DNA from: Aphidius gifuensis
Lineage: Eukaryota; Arthropoda; Insecta; Hymenoptera; Braconidae
DNA: 64,000 bases
Assembly: GCF_014905175.1 (NCBI RefSeq)
Contig: NC_057792.1
Coordinates: 620,001-684,000 of the forward strand
Direction: 5' to 3'
The translations under genes were made by a program, and so were the position numbers. Below the pieces are notes generated by a model. It did no database searches. It had not been told where the DNA came from and saw nothing but the letters and a program-made list of their open reading frames with translations. This document shows positions 1 to 14,899 of this stretch, one piece after another. Each line of letters opens with the position of its first letter. Position 1 is the stretch's first letter.

Positions 1-550
1 TTGACTTATTGCTTGATTATTTATAAATCATAAAACGACAATGATGATAATCAATTTTTCATTGTAAATAAATTTAAAAAACGTGCTTTAAATATATATT
101 TTTTTTATTCTAGACATTGTCAGCTGTAATTGCAGCAATTTATTTTTAACAATTGTGGGAATATTGAGACACATGAATCAATTGAAAATTCACATTTGTC
201 GTTATGTATAAAAATATTATTAAAATTTAAATATTCTCTTTTGAATAATTCATTGTTACTTCAATAGAATAAAATTAATAAAAATTAATCCATAGCTACA
301 CTGAATTAAATATAAAAATAATAAAAACAAGAGCTTTGAAAGATCGAAAGAAAGAAAAAAAAAAAAAAAAACAACTGATAGGATCAGACGATCAATCGGT
401 ATCCAAAGAACTGCGCCCATTGCTTCTTTTTTTAATTTTATTTAAATAAAAAAAATTTGGTTTTTTTTTGTTTATTCTTTTACTTCTTTTACCGCACGAA
501 AACATTTGTCAACTCACTGAGATGCTATCTGACGGTTTGGCCAGGACAAA

Positions 551-573
551 CCGGTGGTTTTATTCGCCACCGG
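551..573. repeat. Small perfect hairpin in a GC patch
   Basis: CCGGTGG at 551-557 and CCACCGG at 567-573 are perfect reverse complements around a 9-nt loop. They sit in a GC-richer patch of about 120 bp (520-640) surrounded by AT-rich sequence. Function is unknown; a regulatory or conserved noncoding element is possible. Confidence 0.5.
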
Positions 574-3500
574 CTGAGCAAAGACGAAGACTCCATGAAG
601 ACTAACAGTGACAAGTCAAACGGGATCAATTAATCGTGTCGTTTAATATAAAACTTGTTCAAAATGTTTCAAATAAATAAATTTAATAATTTAAATTAAT
701 TCCAAATTTATTTTTTTTCTTTGCAAAATTAATAATATGCTAATATATATTTTAAATAATATAGAAAATTATTATAAAATATATTTGCAAGAAATAAAGC
801 AAAATGATCCCATATTTACAATAGACAGCGGCATTAAATTTAAATTTATATTTATAATAGTTGTATGAGTGGACAAAAATAACCATAGTGTGGGCTGTTA
901 ATAGCAGTAGGAAGTGAATAAATAATAACAATAATAATAAAATGATGTTAATCCAGTAACGAGAGGTCATGCCAGTTTTTCTATATCTTTTTTTCAAGCC
1001 AGCATCTTTGGGCATCAGTCCCAGGATACCATTTATTATTTAGACTATATAATAATATATAAATAAATAAGAAGAACAACAACAACAACGACTGATGTAT
1101 ATATATATATACAATGCATATTGGTTATACTATATTGTTAAGTTGAGCACAAATAAAAAAAAAAGGAAAAATATAAAATAAAGATTTTATCAGCGTGTCA
1201 GAGTGCTCGGTCGCGGGGATCAACCGATCGGATCGAGTCGGCACAGCAGGAGTTTTTCTTTGGGTCATGCACGATTCATTCTACTTTGTCTCTTCCACTT
1301 TTCTTAATATTCAATTTTTTTTTTCTATACAAGAAAAAAAAAGTATTATTATTAATAAAAAAAAAAAAAAAAAGAGAAAATTATATTTCGAAAAAAATAA
1401 TATTGGGTGTGTTTGAGAAAATTTTAACCCAACTGACAGACTGGTTGACAGATAGAAATCTTTGATGCACCACATGCATGTTGGATAGTTGATAAAAAAA
1501 AAAAAAAAAAAAAAGATTGGCAGGTATATATATAAGTTTAATTTGAATGTATTGGACCAAGCAAGAAGCAAGAAGAGACAAGAGGCGAAAGGCTAAGCGA
1601 CGACCAATGACTCTGTCTTATATTGCTGCTGCTGATGATGCTGAAGTTTGATTCAACTTGTGAGCAAGCATGCACAAATGTCTATATGTTACATATGGGG
1701 GGTTGTGGTGATGGTGATGCTGATGTTGGTGGTGGTGGAAAAGGTGCGCATACCTATCTTGATGGCGTTCAACGATACCGTTTCAGCTAAAGCTGTGAGT
1801 GAGATAGCTCAAGACCAAGAAGATAAAAAAAATAAAGAGTTACTTGGCGCACTAGTCTTGATAGGATCGCCAGTCATATGAATAATCGCATGTATCTTGT
1901 TTGGTCGCAAACATTATAAGAAGAGACATGAACTCCATCGAATTTCCGGGGATTTATTTTTATTATTTTATTTTGACTCGAGACTAATGGCATTTGAATT
2001 TTCCTCAGGCATTTCTTATCTTATTGATAGAAAAAAAATATAAATATATTATTTTTTCATTGATTATTATGATGTTGATGATGATGATGATTAAAATTGA
2101 AAACTGAGAATATTAAGTTTGAAAAAAAAATAAAGAAAGTGAAGCCAATAAAATTTTGTGGTTTTTGAAAAAAATATTTTTATGATACTTTAGACGTTAA
2201 AAAAATAAATAAATATATTAAACAACAACATTGAAGTCAATAAAAATTATAAATAATATTTTGAAAAAAATGAAAATAAATATATTTGCTAATTAGCTGA
2301 AGATGGCATCAAATTACAGTGTGTCTTTTTGCCATACGCACTTCAAATTAATGCCACCAAGTTAATATTTTAATGGCAATCTATATCACCTCATTTTTCC
2401 TTGTTAATTTTTAATCATTATTTTTATTTTCTTATCAATTTATTAATTTTTTATCTCATTTTCAATGTAGAAATTCGAGATGTTAATAAAATGCTAAAGA
2501 AAAAATATTTTTTTTTAAAATAAAAAGCAACATTAAATTTGTTCGATGGGAAAAATATATTTAAAAAAAAAATATATATAAAAAGAGTTGATGTAAGTAA
2601 ATAAATAAATATAAAAAAAAAAATTTTTTTTAAGGGCAAGCGTCTGGCGAGATGGGTTGTATACCTAACAACCTATGATCACGTTATTAATTGAAAGACG
2701 GCCGCCGATGCTACCGGCAATACGCTTAAAATTTTTACCGCGAATACATTTATGCGTATATATTCATCGACGTGTTATATATTTTGCCAAAAAATATAAT
2801 TTTTTAAAACATATTTTAAGAGATAAAAAAAAAAGGAGTAAGTATTAAAAAATTAGTGAAAAAGATTTTAAAAAATTTATTTAAATAAATATATAAATAA
2901 TCAATTAACAATGTCATAAAAATTTCCAAGAAAAAAAATTTAAATTTCGAAATAGACAAAATCTATTAAAATTAATTTCTATTAATATTTAATTTATTTT
3001 TTTTATTTAATGTCTCATCAATTGACCAAAATAATTTTATCAAATTACAAGAAAAAAAAAAAAATTGCAAATAATAATTTGTAATTACTCAATGAGTGTT
3101 TATATAAATTTAAAAATAAATCAGAACATTTTTATGTAAAATAATTGATAGCTAATATATTTTTCAATAATAATTGATAATTATAATGATTATTTTTTAT
3201 TGTTGTGAAAGTTATTAGTTATATATTTTTTGGTGTATGAAAAATAAAGGCGCCATAATTGCAATGGATTTCATTGAAAGGGCATGGCGCACGATAAAAC
3301 GATAAAAACCAGCCAATCAAGAAACGAGGGTGTCGACACAACGATTAGTCCACAACGACGACAACAACAACGGTGGCATTGGTGGTGTTGGTGTTGTTGG
3401 CGGCAGCGGCGGTTGAGTAGTCAAGCAAAGAGTAAAATACTTGCTCGAAAAAAAAAAAAAAAAAAAAGTAGTACAAATATACACACTTGGTTATTCAACA

Positions 3501-5093
3501 GCAAATATATAAACCAATATTTATTATTATTATTTTATAAATATATTATGTACATGTTACACATGGGCTACTCCCCAAGAAATCCAAGTGTCTCACCCGC
3601 AGAATCACCCACTTAGAAATGATGAATTTCCAATCGAGTTAATAACTTTTTTTTTTTTTTACCTCACATTTATTTCCTTTCAATAAATATTAATCCAGTG
3701 GATTAATATAGCGGTTTTAAATTTTTAAATATATAAAGCAAAAGATTATGTATGTCGATTGGAATTTTATGATGGAGACACATACTGATTTTTGTGTGGA
3801 GGAGAGAGAATTATGTGTCTATGCGGCTTTTTGGTTTTTAAATCATACGGAATTCCAGGTACTCCAACAGATCATGTGGGTGTCGAAGAAAAAATCTACA
3901 CACGTAATAAGGTGACATACTTTTTTTTTTTTTTTACTCCATTTTAGTCTAGTTGACGTCCGACTAATGAAAATGTTTTTTTATAAAAATTGACAGATGA
4001 AAAATTCTTTTATAGATAAAATATTAAAATAAAAAATAAACAAAAAAATGTTGTATTTCCATTTTTTATTATTTCACATAGAATTTCTTGGAAAATAAAG
4101 TATTTATGATGAAAATGTTTGGAATTTTTCTTGTATATTTAAAAAAAAAAAAAAAAAAGTGCAAGAAGAAAAACAAGTTGGTAATTTTTTTATTTGTTAA
4201 CTTCTGGATAAAAGAAAAGTTGTATAAAAGATGTCTGTAAAGTTGAGATGGTTATAAATATATCCACACAACAACAACAGTGGTATAATGTTAGTTTAGC
4301 AATAGGCTTATTCACGCGTGTATATATATTTAAAGCGTGGGTATATGACACGCGTAAGACCGTCAAAAAAAAAAAAATGAAATAAAAAATACAATTCTCC
4401 TGGTCAGGCAAGTATTGCAACCTCCAACTCGTTGGTACTTAATATTTATTTTTACATTTTATATAGGTACATATAATATACACACGGCATTGTGTTATTT
4501 GTTGCACATTCAAGAGAATAAGTACAAGAGAACAAGAGAGAAAGAGAAAGAAAATTTTATGTATATAAAAATTTGTAGGCCGTGGGCAATAATGCAAACG
4601 TTTCATATATGAATTTTTCTTTAGTGACTTTCTGCAAGTTTGTTGCTGTTGTTGTTGTTGTTGTTGTTGTACATTTAGTCGAGGCCAATATAATATACAA
4701 AGTAAAAGCAACCAGTATTAACAACAAAAAAATAACAGCAGCAACAATAACGATGATGACGAAAATTAAAACCAAAATGACAATGATGATGATACCAAAA
4801 AAAAACGTGGGCAATTTTTATTTTTGTTGCATCTCTTCTTCTTGCTTGCACATATATTTTTATTATAAAAAAAAAGTCTTATCTCACTGAGAGAAACTAT
4901 ATTGCATTGCTGAGAGCCACAATATGTAGACTCTCCAATGAAACAACTCTTCACTATCAAAAAGTCTCATACTGAACAAGATTCTTTTCGATTTTAAAAG
5001 TCACTTAATCCATCTGTTTGTTTTTTTATATATTTATTATTTCTGCAATATATATTTGAGAAATAAAATTATCACAAATGTATGGAGAGAGAA

Positions 5094-5145
5094 AAATAAA
5101 ATTTATTATTTCAAATTCGAAATAAAATTTATTATTTCGAATTCA
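5094..5145. repeat. Two-copy 26-bp tandem repeat
   Basis: Two adjacent 26-bp units (5094-5119 and 5120-5145) differ at two positions and are followed by the start of a third. Each unit is itself partly palindromic because it joins a TTTATTATTTC core to AAATTCGAAA-like ends. Confidence 0.75.
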
Positions 5146-8100
5146 AAATAATTTAGTATGTATATTTTTGTTGATTTTTAAAAATATATTATAATAATTG
5201 TGACTATATAGTCCCCCCCAGAATAATAATAAAATACCAATATATATATAATAAAAAAAATAAAAATCAAGAAAAGAGTATAGCTTCTCAGCTTGAGACT
5301 ATATTTTTTTCTTGTTGGTTCCCTTGGTGAACACAAACCATAGCATGCTAGCCGTAGGCTTCTTTAATTTTTTATTATTATTTTTTATTTTTTTTTCTCT
5401 TTGCAATATATGAGGTTTATACATATTGGCCCAACCCAAGCCACTTGCATATGATGTTTTATTCTCATATACAATATTGTCTTGAAAAAGTCCAAAAACA
5501 CCATCATCAATAATTTGATATTTATATTTTTTTTTCGTTCATTATTATTTATACACCTTTATTAATTTTTATGATTTTTTTTTTTCATGGTTTATTATCT
5601 CTGGAATATCTTTATTAATATATATATTTTTTAATTATTTAATATGATAATTATATTTTTAATTTCTTTTATGAGTAAATAAATTTTATAGAAAATTGTT
5701 TTTTCATAAAATTAATTGAAAAAGTAAATTAAATAAATTTAAAAAAATATTCATTTTTTTTTTCTACCACAATTAAAATTAAAACCATATCACAATTCAT
5801 GTTTTAAGGTGAAAAAGTTTAATATATTTTTTGTCATGTAACATTATCGGTTATGAAAAAAAAAATAAAATAAAAAATAAAAATCACAAAAAGAAGAAGA
5901 AGAAGAAGACCATCAAGTGGTCTCCGGTTTTCTCGATACATTTTTTTTTTCACCGATATCATTTTATATAAAAAAAAAAAAAAATGTAAAAATGATGATC
6001 AATTTATTTATTATATAGTTGTTGATACATAATACGATGATAGTTGTGTAGACACGATGCCCACAAATTGTAACTGTCGACACTCTGGAAGTCTCGACTC
6101 ATCAATAATGATTTAATTGAAAGTGCGAGTGAGATAAAAATCCCATATATATATTTTATATAATTTTTTCTGTTAATCGATTAAGCATGATGATCATTAT
6201 AATCATCCAGAGATAAATAAAAGAGTAAATGACTGACAAAGTGAATTTAAACTTAATTGATCAGAAATAATCTAGCAATATTTTCCATAAAATCAACTCG
6301 CATGTTAGACAAAAATATATATACACACCAAGTTGTTTGATTATCATTAAACAAAACCTGTCTTCACAAGCCCTACTTGCTGCATTACCACCACAACATC
6401 ATAAAGTACAAACTTTGTAATTAAACAGTTGCTTGAAATCAAGTTAGACGAGAATCAATTTACACTGTTAAATTTTAATCATGTTCATTCAATTTATTAT
6501 AATCAATTTAAAATATTTACTAATGATCCTATATCCAGTTTTATCCGCATAATCGTTAAATTAGAAAATAATGAATTATGGCTTTGTAAATGTAACACCT
6601 CATAGAGCCATGTGAGATCTTGTGAAAAGTATTTTTATTTTTTTTTACCTCAAAGATATTTATTTATTTTTAATAAATTCACAAATCAATTATATTAGTG
6701 TGAAAGTTTTTTTTTTTTTCTTTTATAAATCGCATATAACCAATTTAAAAATAAAAAAAAAAACGTGCAAGTATCAAACGGTACCAAGCCTTTTCATGAT
6801 ATTTTATTATAATAATTTTTTCTTTTAAACAACATCATGAAGTTGCTGCTCCTATTAAAAAATGTCACGACTTGCCATCAATTTATTTATGTATAGTTTG
6901 TGAATTGATTCTTGACACCTGTTTAACTAGTTTTTTTCATTTTGATTTAATTTATTAATATATATTGTTAAATAAATATGTGGCCACTTTGCCACCGTGA
7001 CTCTTCAGATGAATATTTTATTTATTAATATGAATATCATTAATGTGGCATTAAATGTTTTATCTGACCATTCACAGTGGCTTCATTTGACAGGCTATGA
7101 GAGAACATGCTTTACGGATAATATCGTGGCAGCTAAAGCTACATTAAACATTTGATTAAAATCTCAAAGTCTATTCTTCATGTGCTAATATAAAAAATAA
7201 ATATTTGCCCTACTTTTTTTATTTCATCTAAAAAATCTTGATATATTTTTCTCTCACGATTCAACACATCAAAGTATATAGCGTAATTCACCTCTCTTTC
7301 AAATCCACACACACACCGAATTGCTTTTTTTTATATAAATTATTTTAAAGAGTAAAAAAAGAATATGTTATATATTTTTTTAAGTGAATCTATCTGTGGA
7401 TCCGATCATTGGTTTTGGCTTGCACGTTATATTGGTAGTACACGTGATCCGTTAAAATCGAAATCAAAGAATCACGAAGCTCACGATGTATGTGTGTATA
7501 TATGTCCTAAAAAAAAATTTAAAAAAAAAACAAAAGAAAAATCAGAGGTGATTTATGCTTTTGGCGATACGCACGATTTTTAACACGAGAATTTATAATC
7601 GTACTTTGATCAACTAGTAAGCCAACTAAAAAAATCCTCCAATTATGAGGAAAAAAAATTATTCTCTCTCTTTGTGTGTGTATATATAATATTTTTTTGT
7701 TTTTAAATATTTTTTTTTTTTTTTTTTTGATGCAACGAGAGTGAAGGTAGCTTTATATACCAGTCTAATGAATGGGCCCATTAACGAGTTACGTAAAGTG
7801 TATACCGCGTGAGCGTGCGCACCCGTTTTTTTTCGGTACTTTATTTTTATTATTTATTAATTTTTTTATTTTTTCTTTAATATACGATATTTATTTTTTA
7901 TTATTTTTATCATGATAAAATTCTTTTTCGGTATTAGTCGCGTAACAATAATATCATCGTTATTATAATACAGTAATAACACAGTGTGCAATTTAATAGT
8001 TAACCCTTTGCTGATTTTTTTTTTTTTTTCAAATTTTTTTATATACTTTTATGAATTGGCAGGTTATTTTTATTATTTATTTTGTTTTTAAATCTTCTTT

Positions 8101-9338
8101 GAATATTTTCAGGGTGTGATTTAAGTGAAAGGTAAAAATACAAATTTATAATTTAGAAAAATGAAAATTTGTTAATGCAAATTGCAGAACTGGATGATAT
8201 AATAATTTGTAAATTGAAATTTATAAATTATTTTAAATTGAGGAGAGTGATTTGTTGAGAGAAAAATTCTATGATTTCGATTGAGATCTCTCTATCCAAA
8301 CTGAGCAGATTTCACCAGTCATATATAAATTTTTTCAACATATTATAAACAAGTACAGCATAACTCAAGTGAATTTATTCACTCAAAGTTATTTTTTATT
8401 TTTTTTTTTTATTATAATATCATTGAATTTTTTTTTTTATTTGAATCAAGAAAACGTCTGATTTGTGATAAGTCGTAATCGATTAATCGAAAGGCGCCGG
8501 TGGGACGTCGAAAAGTAACGGTCACGTGTCGAGATTCGATTCAATGGGTTTTAAGGCAGCTGGAGAATGAAAAAACAATAAAAAAAAAAAAATGAAAAAG
8601 TACTTGCAAAAAAGAAAGGAAAATAATAAAAAAGACTTGAGGAAAAAAAGAAAGTAAGAGAAGGGTTTAAAAAAAAAAAACTTAAAAAAAAAATCTCAAT
8701 TGAGTAAAGAAATAAAACGAAATACTTTGGAACGTCCCTCCTGTCCTTGACAGGCAACTTCACAAGGTTAAAACCTCCTGGCTTAAATATATTTTGCAAC
8801 CCTAAATTTTATAATTTTATATTTTAACAAAATTATGACTCACATATCTATTTCTATGAAAAAAAAAAAAAAATTTACTAAAACCCATAACATGTGCATC
8901 AAGTATCCTCCAATTTGTAAAAATAATTTCTCATATTTTTTTTTTCTCAACCACAAATAAATTAGCATTTTTTTAATATTTTAATATTATTTTTTTTTTC
9001 AACACTGGCGTAAGTATATAATAATCAAATGAAAAATTCCACAACAACTAGACCCCCCAGTATCTTGAGTGAATTTAATCAGACACATTTTCTTAACTTT
9101 TCAACTCTTTTAACTGGCTTTTAAAACCAACGACTTATTGTAAGTGTGTGTATAAATATAAAAAAAAAAAAACAAACATATAAATAAATTCATTGCATTA
9201 TCAATTTAGTTTCTTGATGTTTTTAAAATTTTTTTTTTTACATGATAAATATATGTATAAATGAAAAAAGAGTAAATCAAGAATTCTTTTAATCCTTGAA
9301 TGCATATGAAATAAATAAATAAAAATAAAATAAAGACA

Positions 9339-9361
9339 TGTGTGTGTGTGTGTGTGTGTGT
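9339..9361. repeat. (TG)n microsatellite
   Basis: About eleven uninterrupted TG dinucleotides. A (CA)n tract of about ten units follows at 9513-9532, so the two are complementary and about 150 bp apart. Confidence 0.95.
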
Positions 9362-9512
9362 TGGGATTTGAGTCTGATGGTCGTAGTTGAGAGTTGTGTT
9401 CCCGCAGGGTCCAAATCGTTATCGGCATGCTCTTATCTTATTCAGCAAGACTTCTTTGCCGGAACCCGGCGGCTTCTCTTGCAATTATCCCCACTATATT
9501 TTTAATTCAACC

Positions 9513-9532
9513 CACACACACACACACACACA
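9513..9532. repeat. (CA)n microsatellite
   Basis: Ten CA dinucleotides, complementary to the (TG)n tract just upstream. The GC-richer stretch between them includes a GCCGGAACCCGGCGGC segment near 9458-9473. Confidence 0.95.
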
Positions 9533-12500
9533 TATATTAGATCGAAGAATTTGATTTTTCCGGCGTCTGATAGGCGCTTTATATTTTATTTTTCATTTAA
9601 TGATCTTAAATTGTGCATGAAAAATAAAAATAAATAAAAATACTACTACATCAGTCTTTCATCCCTCAGGAGACAAATACTGCCTACTTTTATTATTATT
9701 ATTATTATCATCATTTATATATATAACGATTTAATTTTTTTTTATTGAAAATATATTTATTGAACTCGGTTTATTTTGTCATACACCGGAGGGAGGTTTT
9801 AAAAATGTTAATAATATGTTGTTGGAAGTTTAGTTGTGTGTGTTTTTTTTTTGTTGATTTTTTTTACTGTCAGATAAAATTTTTGTTGGATAGATTTAAG
9901 AAAATGAGAGCAAAAAAAAATGTAATATATGTTACATGATATGCATATATAGAATAATATATAGTAGGAGTCATTACGATGTTGTTTTCGAAGGATTTAT
10001 CACACTGTGTGTGTTTCATGGGGACAAAATATAGAAGGACCAAGAAGGTAAAGTCCCAAAAAAAAAATCAGCGAGATAAGAAAAACCAAGGAAGAAAACA
10101 AAAGTTGGCCCTTTTGATATATATTTACGTATCTTTTTTTTATCTTTATAGTTACGATATGTTAAAGTCGTTAATTCAGATGAGAAAAAAGGTGGAAGAT
10201 AAAAATAGGAAAATAAAAAAATCAGAAGCATTTTAAAATATAAAGCAAACAAACCAACTGAATAATACAAATAACAATTATTTATTTGAAATAAAAAAAA
10301 GAATATTTATTTGGAAAAAATTTATTTTTAAATATAAAAATTAATTGTCATTTTGTTTTTTAGTTTTTCTATAAATTTAAATGATTAATAAAATTGGATA
10401 ATAACAATATGTCGACACATGATTATTTTTATTTTTTGACATCGCGAATAAAATTATAATTTTTTTATTTTTTCGACTGAATATATATTTTCTAAGTTTG
10501 CATTTATGTGCATGTTTTAAACGACGTTCATACACGTCACCGTAAATTTTGTGAATGCATTCAGGCGCAGAGTATAGTCGTAAAATGAAATATATAAAAA
10601 AAAAATAAAATTAAAAAAAAAATTGGCGTGGAATAGTACATAATATAATGTTAAGGGCCAAGGTTTAAAAAGACGATCAAAGAAAGACGTAAATGTATAT
10701 ATAAAAAATGAAAAAAATGAAAATTAAAAAAAACATTTTCAGAGAGATCGACGCACTGTGGAATTTCAAAATTTAAAATACATCGCCGCCGCCGCGATTG
10801 CCCCCTGGGCACTTGGTACAAACCGAAAAAACTACCCAACAAGTAAAAAGTATTTTATTTTTTATCAAAAAAAAAAATAAAAAACAAAAAAATATGAAAA
10901 TATATATAAAATATATAGAAGCAAAGAGTGGGATCCATATATGAGGAGACCTGTCGTCAGAGGCGCCTCAAGGGGCGCGATTATTATTTGTATTATAATG
11001 ATATTATAATATCGAAAAAAAAAAATTACATGAGATATAAAAATATTTAAAGATTGCCGATTACAATCTGCAAATGTGTGGCTTCAATTTTTTAGTATAC
11101 CCATGTCGTTTTTATACTCAAAAAAAAAATATATATTCAAGTTTGAAAAAAAAAAAAAATAAATAAAACACATGCAATATAATATAATATTTGAAATGTT
11201 GGAATATGGGAATTTTGTGTGAAGATATAAAAAATAATAAAAAAAAATAAAAGTAAAAATATAAATGTCGAATTGTCGACGCCCCGGACATCCGTGAATT
11301 GAGTTTTACGATCAAAAGGTATATGTTACGACGTCTTCAACTATAAATATAGTAACAAATATCATAAAAAGTTTTTCATGATGATAATATTTTCCAAGTA
11401 TATTAAATTGTTCATCATCACACGCAAACATTATATACTTTGTAATACATATAATTTTTCAATTGAATTATTTTCATTATTATGTCAATAAAATTAAGTA
11501 CATATTGTCGCATTAAAAGTAAAAAAAATTGTAAGTGCCATTTGGGGCTGCTTTTTTTTTTTTATTTTTTCTAGAGTGAAAAAATTATTTTTTAAATTGC
11601 AGCTTTTATGGCCATGTAAGAAATTTAGGTAATTGAAATTAATTAATTCCCGGGTAAAAAAATTAAGTCTATTGTTTTTTTTTTTCAAATTTTCAAATTG
11701 AATAAATCATCAATTTAAATAAAATAAAATCCACAAATTTGTCACTTGATATATTCCTCCAATAAAAAAGGTAAAAAACAATTTTTAAATTTTATATTCA
11801 AACATAAATTTTCAATATAAACATAAAAATAAAAAAAAAAATAAAAAAACAATATCAATTTAACGTAAAAGAAAGCGATTGGTCGTGTCGCGAATTTTCC
11901 AAGTAAATAAAAAATTGAAAGTGAAAGTTTAATACTATTATAATAATATATATATTATTATTGTAAATATATATAAAATACAAAGTTGCGGCCAAAGATA
12001 TATATTTATAATATACAATATACATATTATTTTATTTTTTTAAAAACATTTATAATACTTGGTTTATACATGGTATAATTGAGCATTTCAGTAAAGCAGT
12101 CTTACATTGAATAAATTTAAATAATAATACAACTGATATAACATTATATTGCAAAAGATAACTGAGTATCTAATTATTTTAAAAATTGTTAAAATGATAA
12201 ATTTGGCAGGTATTTTATGCCGGCATAAGTGTTTGAATTTTTCCCAACACCCCTACTATCCACACACACACACTCTTATGTATTTTAAAATTTACAAATT
12301 CATATATTCTTTCTCATTTAGGGGCTTTTTCATATTATATATTTATAAAAGTAATAATAATAATGAAAAAAAGTCACATTATTGGTTGGAAAGTCAAGAG
12401 AGTAAAAAGTAAAATGAAAAAAAAAATAAAAAATAAGACAAGATGAAGAAGACTTGGCAGTGACTCAATGAATTATTGGCCATAATAGCAGTGGCAGCAG

Positions 12501-14869
12501 CAACAGCAGCAACAGAAGAAGAAGAAGAACAAGAAAAATTTAAAAATAACAAAAAAAAATTAAGAAGAAGAGGAAGCAAGGCTGACCAAACTTTTACCCA
12601 TACTACTTTTTTTTTTTTTATTTTTTTTCATTTTTATATACTTGAATCCTCAGGCCCTCTTTTCAAGACGACAATATATGTATATAAAAAATAATATAAA
12701 TGTATTGGTGCAAGTGGCTATATAGTTGAACAAAATTTTTATTTAGCCTCTTTCATCTTTACCACCACCACCACCACCACCCTGATGTATCGATGGGTGC
12801 TGATTCTGGTGGAGAAGTTGGTACTCTACTCGTGGCGGCCTCGATGATCCTGATGCTGTTGTGCACCATACTGATTGCCATGGCATTGTTACCCTTCCCT
12901 TTTTTTTTTTTTACTCTCTGTTCTTCTCCTCTTTTGATATTTTTTCGCAATTTCACCTTTTATCGATCCATGAAACTCTTGTTAAATGCAAATCAAAAAA
13001 ACTATACTTTCCCCAACAGCAGCATTATTATATATTAACAAGGCTAAATATAAATTCAATTTGATTTTTTATTTTCATTTTTTCCTTGAGCAATTTAATA
13101 TATATTGTAACAGCCTTGAACTGTCTTGATTTTCCCACCGATTGTTTTCATATTATAACTACTTGTATTTTAACTTCCTGTTTTAATTGAAGAAGCGAAG
13201 AAAAAATATTAACTATTTCATCAAAATTCATCATATTTTTCTTGGAAATATTTATATCAATTTAATTGATTAGGTAAATAGATTTAATTATTTAATTTAT
13301 TTTAGAAGAAATAAAATAAATTGGAAGAGTAGATCCATGGAGGTGGTGTTAGAGAAATAAAGAATATAAAAGAGTCAAAGTGGAAAAAAAAGAAAAAAGT
13401 TTTGAAAAAAAAAAAAGGGTTTATGTAGGTACGCACACCGCGTTCAGCAGACATTATGCTAATCGTCCTGGGTGAGGATGTACGCCCGATAAGACAGGGT
13501 CCAATGAAGCAGCCTCCCTTTTTTTTTTTTTTTTTTTCTCTGCTATCACTATATGTACTGGGACTTGTATGACTGAGGCCGTGGGGCATACGTGCCTCAC
13601 TTTTACAAAAATAAAAAAAAATATAATTTAATGATAAAAAGCATTACTTAAATATTTTTTTCATTTCACAAAAATACATACTATGATTGATATAATCAAG
13701 TGAAGAGAAAATATTTATTTAAAAAAAAAAAAAATATTATTTTTATCGACAGTGAATTCTTTGCGAGATTTTTAACCAAGATGATATCAATGCGACTACC
13801 AGAAAATGCGTGGGTCGTATGGGTCTCGAGTCCCAAACGAGTCCCAAAAATAATATAAAAAAAAAAACCCCAACTTGTCTTGAATCCATAGAAATAAAAT
13901 GAAAAAAAAAAAAAAAAATATTTCTCACTCGTAATTTAGTCCATTGTCCCCCCATTGCATTTAATTTTTATTTATTATTATACTCAAGTTGTTTTTTTTT
14001 TGTTTAATTTTATTTCTTAGTTAAAAGAAAAAAAAGTATCTTCTTTTGATTTCAAATGTGACACGTCTTTCTCGTCTCGTCTCGGTTGGATGATGATGGT
14101 CAAAGAAAAATACAAAAGACATATACCATACACGCCTCATCGACTATATTTAGTTGCTTTCGACATTGTGATAAATCATACATGCCGCAAATGAATATAA
14201 TAATAATAAATAAATAAACAAAAGTATTGTCCTTATTTTATTTTTCAAATCTTTTATATTTTTTATAATTTATATTCGACCCAGTAACACTAATTCATAT
14301 TTTATATATATTTGCATGGATATGAATATATAGCCGAGGTCAAGATGAACCAGTCATTCCTCCCTCTCACCCCCCAAGTTAACCCTGAATAACAGGGGGA
14401 TAAATAATAATTCAAAATTAATGTCAAGCACTATGTGAACCAATACTATATATTTTTTTTAAACCAAGAGACAAGATTTGCAAGTATGATAATAATTTTT
14501 TCTTTTCTTCTTTAATTTCATCTTGATATTTATTTATTTAGAAATAAATTTTCTTTTTATATACGTTCTTTTTAATTCACATTATTATTATAGATGCGTA
14601 TTCTTTGACTTTGTTTTTAGCTTGAGAACGCGTGAGGTGCAGAATAAATATATATGAATAAAAAAAAGGGCACGGCATTCCTGAGGCAAAAGAAGGCGCA
14701 AACAAAGGGCGGTGTGCTAATTCACGCTGACACTGTGGGAGCACGAAGGTAATTTTGATTAGGAATTGTCCCGGTTAAAAATAAAACCATCAAGGTGATG
14801 GAAAAAAAAAAAAAAAAGGCATTTCCGTTATTATAATTTTTTTTTTTCTTTTAAAAATGTGAGAGCAGA

Positions 14870-14899
14870 GAGAGAGCAAGAGCAAGAGCAAGAGCAAGA
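14870..14899. repeat. (GAGCAA)n hexamer repeat
   Basis: Four or more GAGCAA units follow a short GA tract. It is a purine-only strand apart from the C residues, in noncoding sequence. Confidence 0.85.

Noticed and set aside
3284..3616. 110-residue plus-strand open frame with W- and R-rich part
   Set aside because: Reads GTT/GGT and poly-A repeats; composition is that of microsatellites, not protein.
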